This document shows, one piece after another, positions 11,285-22,047 of a DNA stretch of 64,000 bases. The DNA comes from Pseudisothecium myosuroides (lineage: Eukaryota; Streptophyta; Bryopsida; Hypnales; Lembophyllaceae), in the NCBI GenBank assembly GCA_951799445.1, contig OX637290.1:2296501-2360500 (forward strand), given 5' to 3'. The notes beneath the pieces are model-generated. The model saw nothing but the letters and a program-made list of their open reading frames with translations, was not told the DNA's origin and ran no database searches. The first letter of the stretch is position 1. Every line of letters starts with the position of its first letter. The position numbers and the translations under genes were made by a program.

Positions 11285-11640
11285 ACGTTGGTTTTTTTCA
11301 GAAAATACGTCCGAAAATAGGACATCCGGACGCAACGGACAGTGGGTAAAACCCCCGTCACCGTAAGAAACCCTTGCGGACGGTCTTTTATTGGCGGACG
11401 GAATGGCGGACAGCCATTCTACTGGCGGACGGAATGGTGGATGGCCGTTTTACTAGCGGACGGCGTGATTTTGGGCTGATGGCTGGCGGACGGCTGGCGG
11501 TCGGCTGGCGGTCGGTTTAGGGTGGCGGATGGGTGGCAGTCGGATGGTGGTCGGTTTACGGTGGCGGTCAGGTGGCGGACAGGACGACCGACAGTGGTCG
11601 GTCGGTTTCGGTTTGTGCAGACGGACTAGCGGACGGGAGC
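11285..11640 (+). repeat. GC-rich degenerate GGCGGACGG repeat island
   Basis: Within AT-rich surroundings this stretch is GC-rich and made of many imperfect copies of GGCGGACGG, GGCGGTCGG and GAATGGCGGAC. It begins at TAGGGTTGTGCGGACG and stops sharply after GCAGCAGCGTCC. CpG is abundant. The two opposing frames of about 90 codons here are by-products of repeat periodicity. It may be the sub-terminal repeat region of a hAT- or CACTA-like element, but matching far ends were not found. Confidence 0.6.
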
Positions 11641-11659
11641 AGCAGCGTCCTACGTCAGA

Positions 11660-14600
11660 ATTGGAGTTCAAGTATTTAAATTTCCAAGTCAATCCAATAT
11701 GTATCGTTTTTTTGTATGTCAATCAAAATTCAACGATTCAATTTCCTATCACCATACCCCATTTTATGACTTTCACTTCTAGGGCTTGTATGTCATTCAC
11801 CCAATATTAATTTTCAATAAATGAAATGTTTGATTCTTTCCTCTTCAAGTCTTGTTACCATAGCCAAATTTCTGTGTGAAATGAAATTAGATAAAATGTT
11901 TAAAGAATTCCAAATTAGATTCTTCTATGAACATTCACAACATTCTCTGGAATTTCTCAATGATGTTCTACTAGTCAAGAAGAACAAAACCACTATGTGC
12001 ACAAAATCCTGTCCCTCTTTTGGGAACCACATCAAAAAAGTACTAGTGTTCTCATAAAAAATAACACCATAACAATTCAACAAGAGACAAGAAGAGCAAA
12101 GCTAGCATGTGAGCGTGGAGCGTAGAGCGTAGAAATCCGAGTAGGAAGCTAAGTTCTCGTTGAAAATTATTTTTGCAACTAGAAAGTGGCCAATTTTTTT
12201 GGAAAACTTGAAAATATTTTGAGATTTTTTTAATTTTATAATTAAATTGTACCTATGACCATGGATTGCAGATGCCCTAAGATCGTGGAAAATAAGGTAT
12301 TTCATAAAATTTTAATTAAAAAAGTTAAACCTAGTCTTCCAGTGGTCCATGTGGCAGTCATTTTTACAATGCAAATAATGAATGGAAATGAAAATTTTAA
12401 GAATTGTCACATTGAACTCCTAAATCCGTGTGGGATTTATTTTTTGCTAAAAGGACAAAACTAAGTATTACAAGCATAGAATGTGCTTTTATACATACAA
12501 ATTTTTTAGTCATGATACATTGGTATATTTGTTTTTTGACAAAGAAGGTGCTCTAACTATGAATCACATTCAATTAATGCAATACAAAAAAACATTTAAG
12601 CACAAAGAGGATGAAACCATAAAAGACAAGAATCAAATAGTGTCTTTTTTTGTCCAATTTGAATCAAATCTTAGAAATATGAGGTACAAAATGGTTAACT
12701 TCCGTGTTTATCACTCACAGAAAGTTAGAGTTAGGATATAATGATGAACTATTTCATTGCTTCAACAAGTTGCTTTCAAGAGTATGTTTAAACTCATTGA
12801 AGCTTATCCTAGGGACATTAATGAAAATATCAACTCTTGCATCAAGGCTAAATGATACTAAAAAAAATATAATACAAGACTTGCAATTTGTCCATTGGCC
12901 TTTCTTTTCCAACGCCTTTGTTAGCATTTGTTAGAATTAGGGACAAGAATATTTTAGAATGATTCTACAGTCAATATGTATTGGTTTTTTGTTTCATTTT
13001 GAATTGTAAATATGTTGTTGCAATGTATTGTTGATATTATATAGCTAACTGTTTCAATACATGTTTCTTGATTTTAGATAGACTTTAAATGAAATAGGAT
13101 CGGATTCAAGAAGTTTGGACAATTTTTTCATGGTCTTTGAAATTTGTTTTAAGTTTCAATGCATATGGTGTATTAAAAAGATTTTAACTAAAATGGATGA
13201 ACTTGGACGGACTTTGATGTCGCTCGATGGTCTAGATGGACTTTAAATTCTTTAATGTGGAGTTGGATGTGCTTAGATTTAGATCACTCTAAACCACCTA
13301 AAACTATAAGAATGGCAAATTTCTTAAAAATGGCACTATTCTACAACTTTTGCACTTTTGTAATTCAAATTGGGTGGTTTGAAATCTATGCATGTCCTAA
13401 ATGGTTTGGACTACGCGGTTTGAAATCTATACCCGTCCTAGATGGTTCAAACTATGCAGTTTGAAAATGGCACATTGTCTACATTCTCATCTATCCATCC
13501 AAATTAATACCCCCAAAGCCATGTAAATAATTAATCAATGTTAGCTTAGGTAGCAAGGTTGAGGTTGGAAGCCATAATGATGAAATTTTTTTCATCATCC
13601 TTTCCTCTTCAAAGATGACTTTGGGGTAGTCAACATCCTCCATAAGGAAATAGACATGAATATCATTTCCACCTAAACAATTACTTTCAACTAATAGAAA
13701 GTAATTGTTTCATCTATTCAATTCCAAATAAATACTTGTTGGCACAAATATGTATTGTTTGGGCCACAAAGATACCAAATTTTTATAAAACAAAAATTTA
13801 GCTCTCTAAAATAAGACTTGAAAATCATTGGATCCTACAAATAGTACCCATTGGCATTCATAGTTGTCTTTAGGGAGACCCCCAAAATTTAAAAAATTAT
13901 GAAACAATCACTTTTTTGACATCTTCTTTATGAATTTCTTTTTCTTTTTGGCACCCTAGAGTTTTACTTTAATTTGAACTATAAATACAAAACCTCATTA
14001 ATATGTATTGAGTAATTTAAATTTAAAATAAATTTAAAATTAAATTGCCTGTCTCCAACCTTTCAAGAAAGGGAAAGTGCCCATATTGACAAACTACTTT
14101 GGAAGGCTGCAAAGTAGGAAAAAAATTAGACTGATTTATATATAAATATGTATAATTTGGGGAAAAATGTTGTAACCATCTGTAAGGATTTCTATTGGTT
14201 CAAAAAGATTTTACAAAAAGACATGGCATTGCAACACAAAAATTTCAAAAATAAATATATTTTACCTTCAAATACTAATGTTGCAGGAGAAGATATTATA
14301 AATGCCAAATAATATATGAGACTTGGAACCAACAACATTTTTCAAGGAAAAGTTTTAAAATAAATATATTTAATTCAAAGATAAATGGTTGTTAAATCAT
14401 GAGCTTCAAAAAAACTTGTCAATATTGACAAGGTTCCTAGAAGGCTTGGAATCCTTCAACATTTTTTTCAAAAAGCAAAAAACAAAAACATAAAAATCTT
14501 AAAAATTTTAAAACTTATTATAAGAGTCTAGGACCGTGGAGAGCCTATCAATACCAACAAGGTTCCTAAAGGGCGCAAAGTCCTACAACAATTTTTGAAA

Positions 14601-15330
14601 AAAATCAAAAACGTTAAAGAAAGTTACTTATATTTTTGAAAGTTGCAACTATAGCTTAGATCTTGTAGGATCATTGTAGGCATCATCCTTATGAGTCTTT
14701 GACAACCACTACAACTTTCATAAACAATAGTTGGTTTTACATTTTAATTATTTCAAAACAATACTTATACATTCGTAAGGAGAAACTCTCATTGACATTC
14801 CTCCTAAAAAGTATGACGATGTTGGTATGTATATATTCTCTTTGTATTCATGCCCTATATGCAACTTAGGATGTTCTGAGGGTTACCATTTTATATCCAA
14901 TTTGGTGCACTAGATGCAAATTATTCATCATTGGTGAAACTATCAACTCCATTAGAATTTACCTCTTTGCTTGGAGTGATACAATTTATGCAAGAATGGT
15001 CAAGAAAAATCATATTTTGAGCTTCATTGATGAGTGATGACCATCATGCTATCATCTAAATTGAATTTAGCAATATTTTGTATTCAAACAGGGTATTCTA
15101 CATTGGCGGGCTTTACACCTCTAGGTGGAAACTCTCTCTTCCTACCTTCAATCTAGTGATCTTTAATAGAAAATCAGATTGAGTTGTATTTTTTTTTCTT
15201 CAAAATCTCACCATTTATTTAAAAATAGAAAAAAAGAATGGCAATTATACTTCAAGGTCCTAAAAGTTGTGTGGTGGATTTAGGAAAACAACTAAATAAT
15301 CTAGAAAATTAACGTTTAAAAAGACTTTTT
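11660..15330. other. AT-rich intergenic DNA with weak repeats
   Basis: No gene recognised; frames of 60-90 codons lack domain signals. At 13308-13470 lies a decayed relative of the 49305-49590 MITE (ATGGCAAATTTCTTAAAA against ATGGCCAATTTCATTAAA). At 14420-14590 a segment beginning TCAATATTGACAAGGTTCCT is repeated in altered form about 125 bp on (TCAATACCAACAAGGTTCCT), perhaps decayed units of the neighbouring hairpin cluster. Confidence 0.45.
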
Positions 15331-15687
15331 TGAAAACTACAACTGCACCTACAGGCCTGTGGAAATAGTGTCGGCACCGATAGTAATCCTAGAGGGGCTT
15401 GGGTACAGCTGCAAATTAAAAATTGAAAAATTATTATTATTAGTTTTTTTTCTTTTTGGAAAATTGCAGCTGTACTTGGTGGTCTCTAGAGACCTCGTAG
15501 GCACCGACAATATTCTATGGGGGGCTTGGGTGCAACTAAAACTTGAATCAAAAACTAAAATATTTTATTGTTCTTTTGGAAAGTTGCAATTGTACTTGGG
15601 GGTCTTTGAAAACCTTGCCGGTACCAACGATATTCTTAGGGAGCCCCAAGTACAGGTGCAGCTTTCTAAAAAAAAAAAAAAATTTTT

Positions 15688-15779
15688 TTGAAAGTTGCAG
15701 TTGTATTAGAGGTCTAGTAGGAATGCGTTCGGTACCGAACGCATTCCTAGGGGACCTCGGGTACAGCTGCAACTTTCAA
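15688..15779. repeat. 92-bp imperfect palindrome
   Basis: Centred on GGTACC at 15731-15736, with a perfect core TAGGAATGCGTTCGGT and its reverse complement, and outer arms that pair with several mismatches out to TTGAAAGTTGCAG and CTGCAACTTTCAA. The following (AT)n tract 15779-15792 sits exactly at its edge. Confidence 0.8.
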
Positions 15780-16151
15780 TATATATATATATTGAAGGTT
15801 GCATTTTTACTCGATAATCCCTAGAACCTCGTCGCATCTAAAACTATTCCCATGGGATCTTGGGGGTCTTTGAAAACCTCGTTGGCACCAACGACATCAG
15901 GAACTTCAAGGCATGTGAACATGGTGCCACAATGGTGCATTGAAATGCAATTAAGTTAGTTTGGTGCCAACCTCCATACCAACCTAATATGGATAAAATG
16001 ACACTAAAATGACCTATATGCGGCCTTTGATGTCAAAATGGCACCAAAACAATCTGGCCCAACTATTCTGATGGATATTCCTAGGGAGCCCCAAGTAAAA
16101 GTGCAACTTTCAAAAAAAAAAAAAAAAAAAAAAAAAATTTAATTTAAAAAA

Positions 16152-16235
16152 AAGTTGCAGCTGTACCCGAGGTCCCTTAGGAAGGCGTTCGGTACCGAAC
16201 GCCTTCCTAAGGGACCTCGGGTACAGCTGCAACTT
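16152..16235. repeat. 84-bp perfect palindrome
   Basis: Two 42-base arms, starting AAGTTGCAGCTGTACCCGAG, are exact reverse complements around GGTACC at 16191-16196, with no unpaired centre. An A-run lies on each side. A perfect palindrome of this size is normally unstable, so it is either very young or kept by recent fold-back duplication. The core matches the palindrome at 15688-15779 except for a few bases. Confidence 0.92.
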
Positions 16236-16346
16236 CCCCAAAAAAAAAAAAAATTTTGAAGGTTGCATTTTAATCAATGATCCCTAGAGACCTCGTCGGA
16301 TCTAAAACTATTCCCATGGGATCTTGGGTGCAATTGTAACTTTATC

Positions 16347-18564
16347 AAAAAAAATCTTCTTAAAATTTTTCTTTTTTGAAAAGTTGCACTCTGGTCTACA
16401 TGTGGACATTGTGAACACCGACTAAGTCTCAACGTATATACATATGTATAATACAAAAAATTGAAAAACTAGAAGGAATTTTGCAATTGCATTTTGAGTC
16501 TTTAGTGTTGTGTTCAAAAATTCAATTTTAAAAAATATTAGTAAATTTTTTTTAGATATATCTTTTGGAGAATTGCAAGCTCCAAGGATGCTTACCGACA
16601 AATTATTTACAAGGTATTGTATTAAGATTTAGAAAAAAAAGATTATTACAGTAAAAAAATGTTGGAGGTTTACAATGATATAAGGATACATTTTGGTGTG
16701 ACATTATTATACATAAAAAAATGTTAATTTTATTAGATCAATGGTGCTTGAAATCTCTTAGGAGACTTGACACTAGTAATTGGTATTGTGCTGGGATAGT
16801 GAACATGCAAAGAAAAAATGAAATTATTATTATTTATTATTTTTATTTTGAATAGAATTTTGGTGGTGGATGGCTTGTTATAGATACCTATTGGTACAAA
16901 GTGGAATGTAGTGAGCACCAATGACAACATCTAAAAAGCTAAAAAAATTGCATATGTTTCCATGCAATTTAAATTAGTGAAAGATTTTTTGAAATGGTAT
17001 AGAAATGGATCTATCACTTGAGATTTTTTGGAATGGTATAGAAATGGATCCATCACTAGAGATTTGAATGTTGAAGTGACAATGCCAAAATTTTATAAAA
17101 TAAATGTCACTTTATTGTAATTAGATTTTGCTATTTCATCCTCACACTATAACCAATTTTTAATATTTGAGCATGATGGTATAATTACTTTGCCAAAATC
17201 TACTTAAGTACAAAGATATTTATTTACAAAATTTAGGCATTGTCATCCTAACATTGAAATTTCTATAGAGGGAATTCTAAAACTTTTATGAAGATGCTTG
17301 CTAAAAAAAAGATGTGAGTATGGATGTTTTCTAAATATCTATGCAATCAAATTTAAAAAATTCATCATCAATGTTTTTCAATCAATAATCATATAAAACC
17401 ATGACTATTAAATGAAACAAATCAAACAATTCACTAAAAATGGAATTTTATCTTTTTGAAATTGATAACTAGTATGCTTAATTAGAACTGCATAAGAATC
17501 AAATATTACTTTTGCAAGACCAAAATTGCCAATTGTATCCTATATTATGCAACATTCTATGAATGACACAATAGGTAGTTTGTAAGATTATTGGACCCAA
17601 TTGTATTGTGACTAGGTCATTAAGTTGAATTATCTTAGTGCTTGAGATTCAATGATAGAAATTAACAAGTTGAAGTTTGACTCAGGGTCTAGGATATTTA
17701 TTTTAATGTTCTTATAAATGATGTAGTTTATGACAAAGGTCTTTTGGTGTGAGTTGTTCTTCTTTACTATGCAAACCATTGAGAATGATTGTGTAAAGAC
17801 AAACTTGATTCATAGGATGCACGTATCAAAACATATGAAATGCTAAATTTTTAAGAATTCAACAAGCTTTTGACTAAGGAATGCAATCACAATGAAAGAA
17901 ATCTAATGAGCCACTTACTTAGGACACCTTCAAAAAATAATCAACTTAATAGTTGAATTTTAATTTTATATATATATATATATATAATATAAATGCCATT
18001 TCAAACTATACTAGTGTCGCCATGTGTTGTTGCCACAACATGATATAATACAAAAGTAAAAGTAGTTTTTTAATTTTTTAATTCGTAAAAACTTTGAAAT
18101 TCAATATCTTCTCTATTAGAAGCCAAAACGCCACAAAACAAAGTCCGTGCATTATTCCTTGTAGAGAACTTTTTCATAGTACAAAAAATGCAACCAGGGG
18201 ATGCACAGTTTCTAAAATCTCATTGTAACGAACTAAATATTTAACTAAATAAAATACAAAACTTCATTTAAGGATATGATTTTAATATTTGTTGTTATAC
18301 ATGTCATTAGCACATAGTGCTAACAAATTTGGGGACTCCTCTCTTTCATCTTCATTTAATAGATTGTAGTCTTCATCTACTAGGTTTTAGTCTTCATCAT
18401 AATAGCAAGTAAACCTATTCTTCACAAAAGGTAGCACAATAGAGGCCATGACTTGTGTAAATTAAATTATTTAGGTTTTAGTAGGAAGACTCATACGATT
18501 GATGCTTGTTGATTTCTAATTCAAACAAAGGTATTTTTTATACTTTTATTGTGTGACAAGTTCA
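16347..18564. other. AT-rich intergenic DNA, no gene recognised
   Basis: No supportable gene. A direct duplication of about 45 bp (TTTTTTGAAATGGTATAGAA and TTTTTTGGAATGGTATAGAA) occurs around 16985-17055. A (TA)n microsatellite lies at about 17968-17986, followed by copy 2 of the 215-bp repeat. Confidence 0.5.
18005..18240 (+). repeat. 215-bp dispersed repeat family, copy 2
   Basis: A diverged copy: CTAGTGTCGCCATGTGTTG start, A/T spacer, GCCACAAAACAAAGTCCGTGC middle, GGGGATGCACAGTTTC, then AAATCTCATTGTAAC end. Order and spacing match copies 1 and 3. Confidence 0.55.
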
Positions 18565-18567
18565 ATA

Positions 18568-19060
18568 CACTAGAAGAAAACTGCATTGTACTTGTCAAAA
18601 ACTACGGTGTATTCAATAGAAAAGTATGGAATAGATTTTGTTGAGGTCTCCCTTCGTCAGGGTTGCTATTATGTGAGCATAGGAGTGTAAGCCTATGAGC
18701 CTAGAATACTAAACACTATGTTATAGGTGTATATACTATAGAAACTATCTATTATTATAGGATATATATATTACAAATACCCATATTATAGGTGTTTATG
18801 ATACATACACCTTCTATAGTGTGTGGTATCTATATTATAGGTACCTATATTGTAGGCTCAATGCTCACAAGCTCGCATTCTTGGGCTCACATACTAGCAC
18901 ACCGTTGGTCAAATTCTGTATTGAAACGTTGGAATGCAAAATTTTGCGTTACAAAAAGAGAACTCAACAAAATTGATTCCATATTTATTTGTTGAGTACA
19001 ACGTAGTTTCTGTCAAGTAAAACGCAGATTTGACAAGTAAAATGCAGTTTTCTTCTTGTG
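18568..19060. mobile_element. Non-autonomous CACTA (En/Spm-like) element
   Basis: A 493-bp element beginning CACTAGAAGAAAACTGCATT. The reverse complement of its right end reads CACAAGAAGAAAACTGCATT, and the match continues with TACTTGTCAA on both sides. It is flanked by ATA at 18565-18567 and 19061-19063, a 3-bp duplication as expected for CACTA elements. No transposase frame. A second MITE is nested inside. Confidence 0.82.
18660..18905 (+). mobile_element. Nested MITE, GGTTGCTA family, copy 1
   Basis: Terminal inverted repeats GGTTGCTATTATGTGAGC (left) and GGTGTGCTAGTATGTGAGC (right, reverse complement) enclose TA-rich sequence of repeated TATAGGTG- and TATATA-type motifs. A second copy in opposite orientation is at 50782-51025. 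No clear target duplication, so the superfamily is not assigned. Confidence 0.65.
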
Positions 19061-19317
19061 ATATGAATAATACATGTGACAAAAAAGACTGAAAGAGTCA
19101 AATTATATTACTTGAATTATTTTGGCTTCACACCCACTCAGATTAGATGCACCTTTTTTTTGCACGGTTTTAGGTCCTTGACATTTGCGGTCATAGGTCT
19201 TCACTTTTCTAAACTCTGAAATTTTAAACAAAAATACTTGAAATCCCTGCTCTATGCTCTACGCTCCACGCTCCATGCTCATGCGGCAGCATTCCCCGCT
19301 GTAGGTCTAAAGTAGAA

Positions 19318-20355
19318 CTAAGCGGGGGTCACTACTTGGTCAGCTCCAATAAGCGTGGTCCAAATTTCTTCGGCCGTAGGTCGCACTTCAAAGAAACACG
19401 AGGCAGAGGATCCCTCGCTAGCTACGATAGTGGGTAGATGGTGATCCCAAGAAGCGGCGGAGGTGAAGTACGTCGAATGCTTGATCCGCTCAAGCCGGCT
19501 TCTCACTCCTCGGCTAGGATACTCGTAGTGCAGTGGGTGGTAGCGAGGGTGATGAATCAACTTGTCCCCTTGAACAGTGAAAATGGCCACCCGAGCATCT
19601 TCCGCGTCTTGGCAGGGTTCACAAGCCGCTACGTACTCGGAGATGTGTCGCAAGTGATAGTATGCAGCCGCCGTGCTAGGCACCAAAGTACTTGATATTC
19701 CTTGGCAACTATCCAGCGTTAGGGGATCGAGCCCAATATGCCAAGTTCGGAAATAATACGCTTGCTGGTACGGCGTCAGGGGACCAAGCCTTGCATGCCA
19801 GGTTCGGAAATCCTACGGCTGCTGGTAGGGATTTGACCCAAAGCGGTCAAAGTTTTCTTCAAAAGGTCCGAAAAAGTAGGTTCGCCCCGTCCTCCCGCAG
19901 ATTGGGTACGGATACGCGTATCGAAGGTTGGTGTTAGGTTTTTCCACCAGCGGGTCAAAGGTTGCGAATGAAGGCAGACCTGCGTTGAAGCACTCTTGCG
20001 TAAAAGCCCTCTCGAATCGCCACGTAGCTAGCACCAGTGCCCAATAAAACCTTAGACACTCATGTATTTCATCCTCAGATACCCCACATCCCCTGGCTCG
20101 TATGGCTTGAGTGATGCCGGGGGTATAACGATTTGGGTTTTCCAGGTACTTGCGAGCTAGGTAGTACCAGAACTCGAATGATATTCCTAGCTTAGCCGGG
20201 CCAAGCAAGAGATCTTCCAAGGGAAGAATTTTGAGGTCCTTGCCGTCGCATTCTGGATCACAGTATATCTTCCAGGGTTGTGGACAGCGGAGCGGAGACC
20301 CTAGGATAATATTCAACGTGGATCGGACGCACTCTTCTGGTCCGTAACCCTTCAC
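19318..20355 (-). pseudogene. gag-like frame of the long-LTR retrotransposon, one nonsense codon
   Basis: Immediately downstream of the LTR and primer-binding site, the minus strand is open from the stop near 20372 to 19318 except for one TAG at 19813-19815. The parts before (about 180 codons) and after (about 163 codons from the next visible start) lie in the same frame. The TAG falls in the first of two tandem 19-codon repeats (PYQQPxDFRTWH / PYQQAYYFRTWH); the second has TAT at the equivalent place, which suggests a point mutation. No zinc knuckle, protease or reverse transcriptase is seen; the element breaks off near 19250. The position argues for gag or a leader protein, but I do not recognise the family. 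The frame has no ATG near its start; see the exon at 21985-22047. Confidence 0.55.
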
Positions 20356-20403
20356 ACGTAATACTTGTTAGTCAAACATGCAATTGTAATCTAATGTTTT
20401 CAA

Positions 20404-20421
20404 CTCCCAGCAGACGCACCA
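20404..20421 (-). other. Primer-binding site
   Basis: On the minus strand, four bases after the LTR ends in CCACA, the sequence TGGTGCGTCTGCTGGGAG begins with TGG, the complement of a tRNA 3' CCA. Its position is right for first-strand priming. The tRNA is not identified. Confidence 0.7.
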
Positions 20422-20759
20422 AAACTGTGGACGCTAGATTACCCACCCTCGGTAATAAAGCGAATACCGACCAGGTTCTATGCCTTTATCCACTTTTTTA
20501 ATATATGGGGGTGTTGTGAGCGCGGTCCACTGTGCCTTCCAAGTAATGGATCTTTTTTGCTAACGTTTCCTAAGTGTCGTGGATGGCAGCAAATAATTAG
20601 TAATGCATGTAGTAACTCACAAGTTAACTGCAATGTTCAGAGTGATGGTGAAATTCTGACTCCCTAACTATCTATCCTATGTCAAGGGTAGACTAGGTAG
20701 TTGGCGTCATTTCTAACGTCTCTAATTACGTAAAAAGGGGAACCCCTATGTTCCTTCCA

Positions 20760-21760
20760 TGGACCTCTAAGACTATCTTGGGTTTTTAAGACTCCACCTA
20801 GAAGTTCTACGTTTAAAAGCTATCCCTAAAGTTCCAACTCTTACTCTAATTTCCGACTTCTGAATGTAACTCTAGATTCTACTTCTTTAACTTGGTTCTA
20901 AATATTAACTACCGACTTCGACTCTATGTTTTGACTTTTGACTTTAGGTTTTTACTCCTAAATTAACTCTAGGTTTTGACTTTTAACTCTAAATTTTTAC
21001 TTCTAAAATTAATCCCAAATTTTAACCTCTAGGTTTGATTCTACGTTTTCACTTTGACTCTAGGTTTTTACTCCTAACCTAACTCTAAAAGTTAACCACT
21101 ACCTTTAACTTTTAACTTCTACTGTTAGCTTTTCACTTTAGCTTTTTACTTCCCGATTAACTCTAAAATTTAACCCTTAAATTTAATCTTTACTTTTGAC
21201 TTTAGTTTTTTTCTCCTAAATTGACTCTAAAATCTACCCTTGAATTTTAACTCTAGGGTTTAACTTTTAACTCTGAAATTTACTTCTAAAATTGATTCTA
21301 AGTTTTAACCTCTAGGTTTGACTCTACTTCTAACTTTTACCTCTACTTTGAACTTTGATATTTTCTGTTTAATTGTTACTCCAGCTTTTACTTCTAAAAT
21401 TTAACTCCTATTTCTAACTCTAAAATCTACTTCCTCAATTGATTTTTAACTTCCGCTTTTGACTTCTATTTTTTACTCTAATTTTTGACTCCCTAATTAA
21501 CTCTAAACTCTTACATGAACCTACCCTAAGATTTGACTTGAGAATTTAAACCCCGGTCAACTTCCAAATTAATTCTACTTTTTTAACTTCCTAGAGTTAA
21601 CTCTAGATTTTTGCCTTAGAGGTTTAATTTTTAAAATTAACATGTAATTTGACTCTAATTCTAACCGCTAATTAATCCCTAATTTTAATCTAAATTCTCT
21701 TTCTACCCTAAATTTCTAAGTTCCGTCCATGGTTCCTTTTTGGATGAAATTTTACTCAAT
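20760..21760 (-). repeat. Low-complexity tract in LTR (sense-strand purine-rich)
   Basis: Degenerate short units such as AACTCTAAATTTT on the plus strand, so AGAGTTAAAAGT on the LTR sense strand, without fixed period. The same tract occurs in the solo LTR at 35150-36060. It lies between the exon donor and the LTR end, i.e. inside the proposed intron. Confidence 0.65.
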
Positions 21761-21984
21761 TTCCTCCGTCCTACCCCCTACTACTTGACTTAACCTAACG
21801 TGGTCGATTTAAAGCCAAATCTTAAGTGTAATATGTTTTCGGAAACCTCTATCCCTAATCTATAAATTTTTGAATCTAAACTTTTATTTTGCACTAATCA
21901 CGGCTTGCTAATCGCGCCTCAAGGGCTGATTAAGGAAATCAACGCTAATTAGGGAAAATACCAAGGATTAATTCAAAAACTCAC

Positions 21985-22047
21985 CTCTTCGCTGCCGATT
22001 TCGGAAATCACTTCGTCCACGTCGAAGTATGCATCCTCATGCTCCAT
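21985..22047 (-). CDS. Putative first coding exon inside LTR (21 codons)
   Basis: ATG at 22047 opens 21 acidic codons (begins MEHEDAY, ends IGSEE) and ends at GAG directly before a consensus donor GTGAGT (21984-21979). The solo LTR has the equivalent exon of identical length with its own ATG and GTGAGT. Joining in phase 0 to an acceptor such as GTGAAG/GGT at 20350/20349, which follows a branch-point-like TGACTAAC, would fuse it to the gag-like frame. The intron would be about 1.6 kb and would span the LTR end and the primer-binding site. The splicing is inference; the exon and donor are visible. Confidence 0.5.

Larger units (their letters stand above)
15332..16346. repeat. Cluster of about eight hairpin-forming units
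   Basis: Units of 80-95 bp occur at about 15332-15415, 15459-15539, 15578-15667, 15688-15779, 15793-15880, 16070-16111 (partial), 16152-16235 and 16257-16346. Each runs from a GTTGCAGCTGTAC-like left end through GACCTCGT and CCTAGGG to a GTACAGCTGCAAC-like right end, and most are separated by A- or T-runs. The block 15628-15880 appears duplicated as 16072-16346. No coding frame is conserved among units. The cluster could be nested fold-back MITEs or a source of hairpin RNA. Confidence 0.7.

Noticed and set aside
19690..19810. 5S rRNA-like or tRNA-like sequence (GGATCGAGCCC... repeated)
   Set aside because: The repetition is explained by a 57-bp tandem duplication inside the gag-like frame; no RNA gene structure fits.
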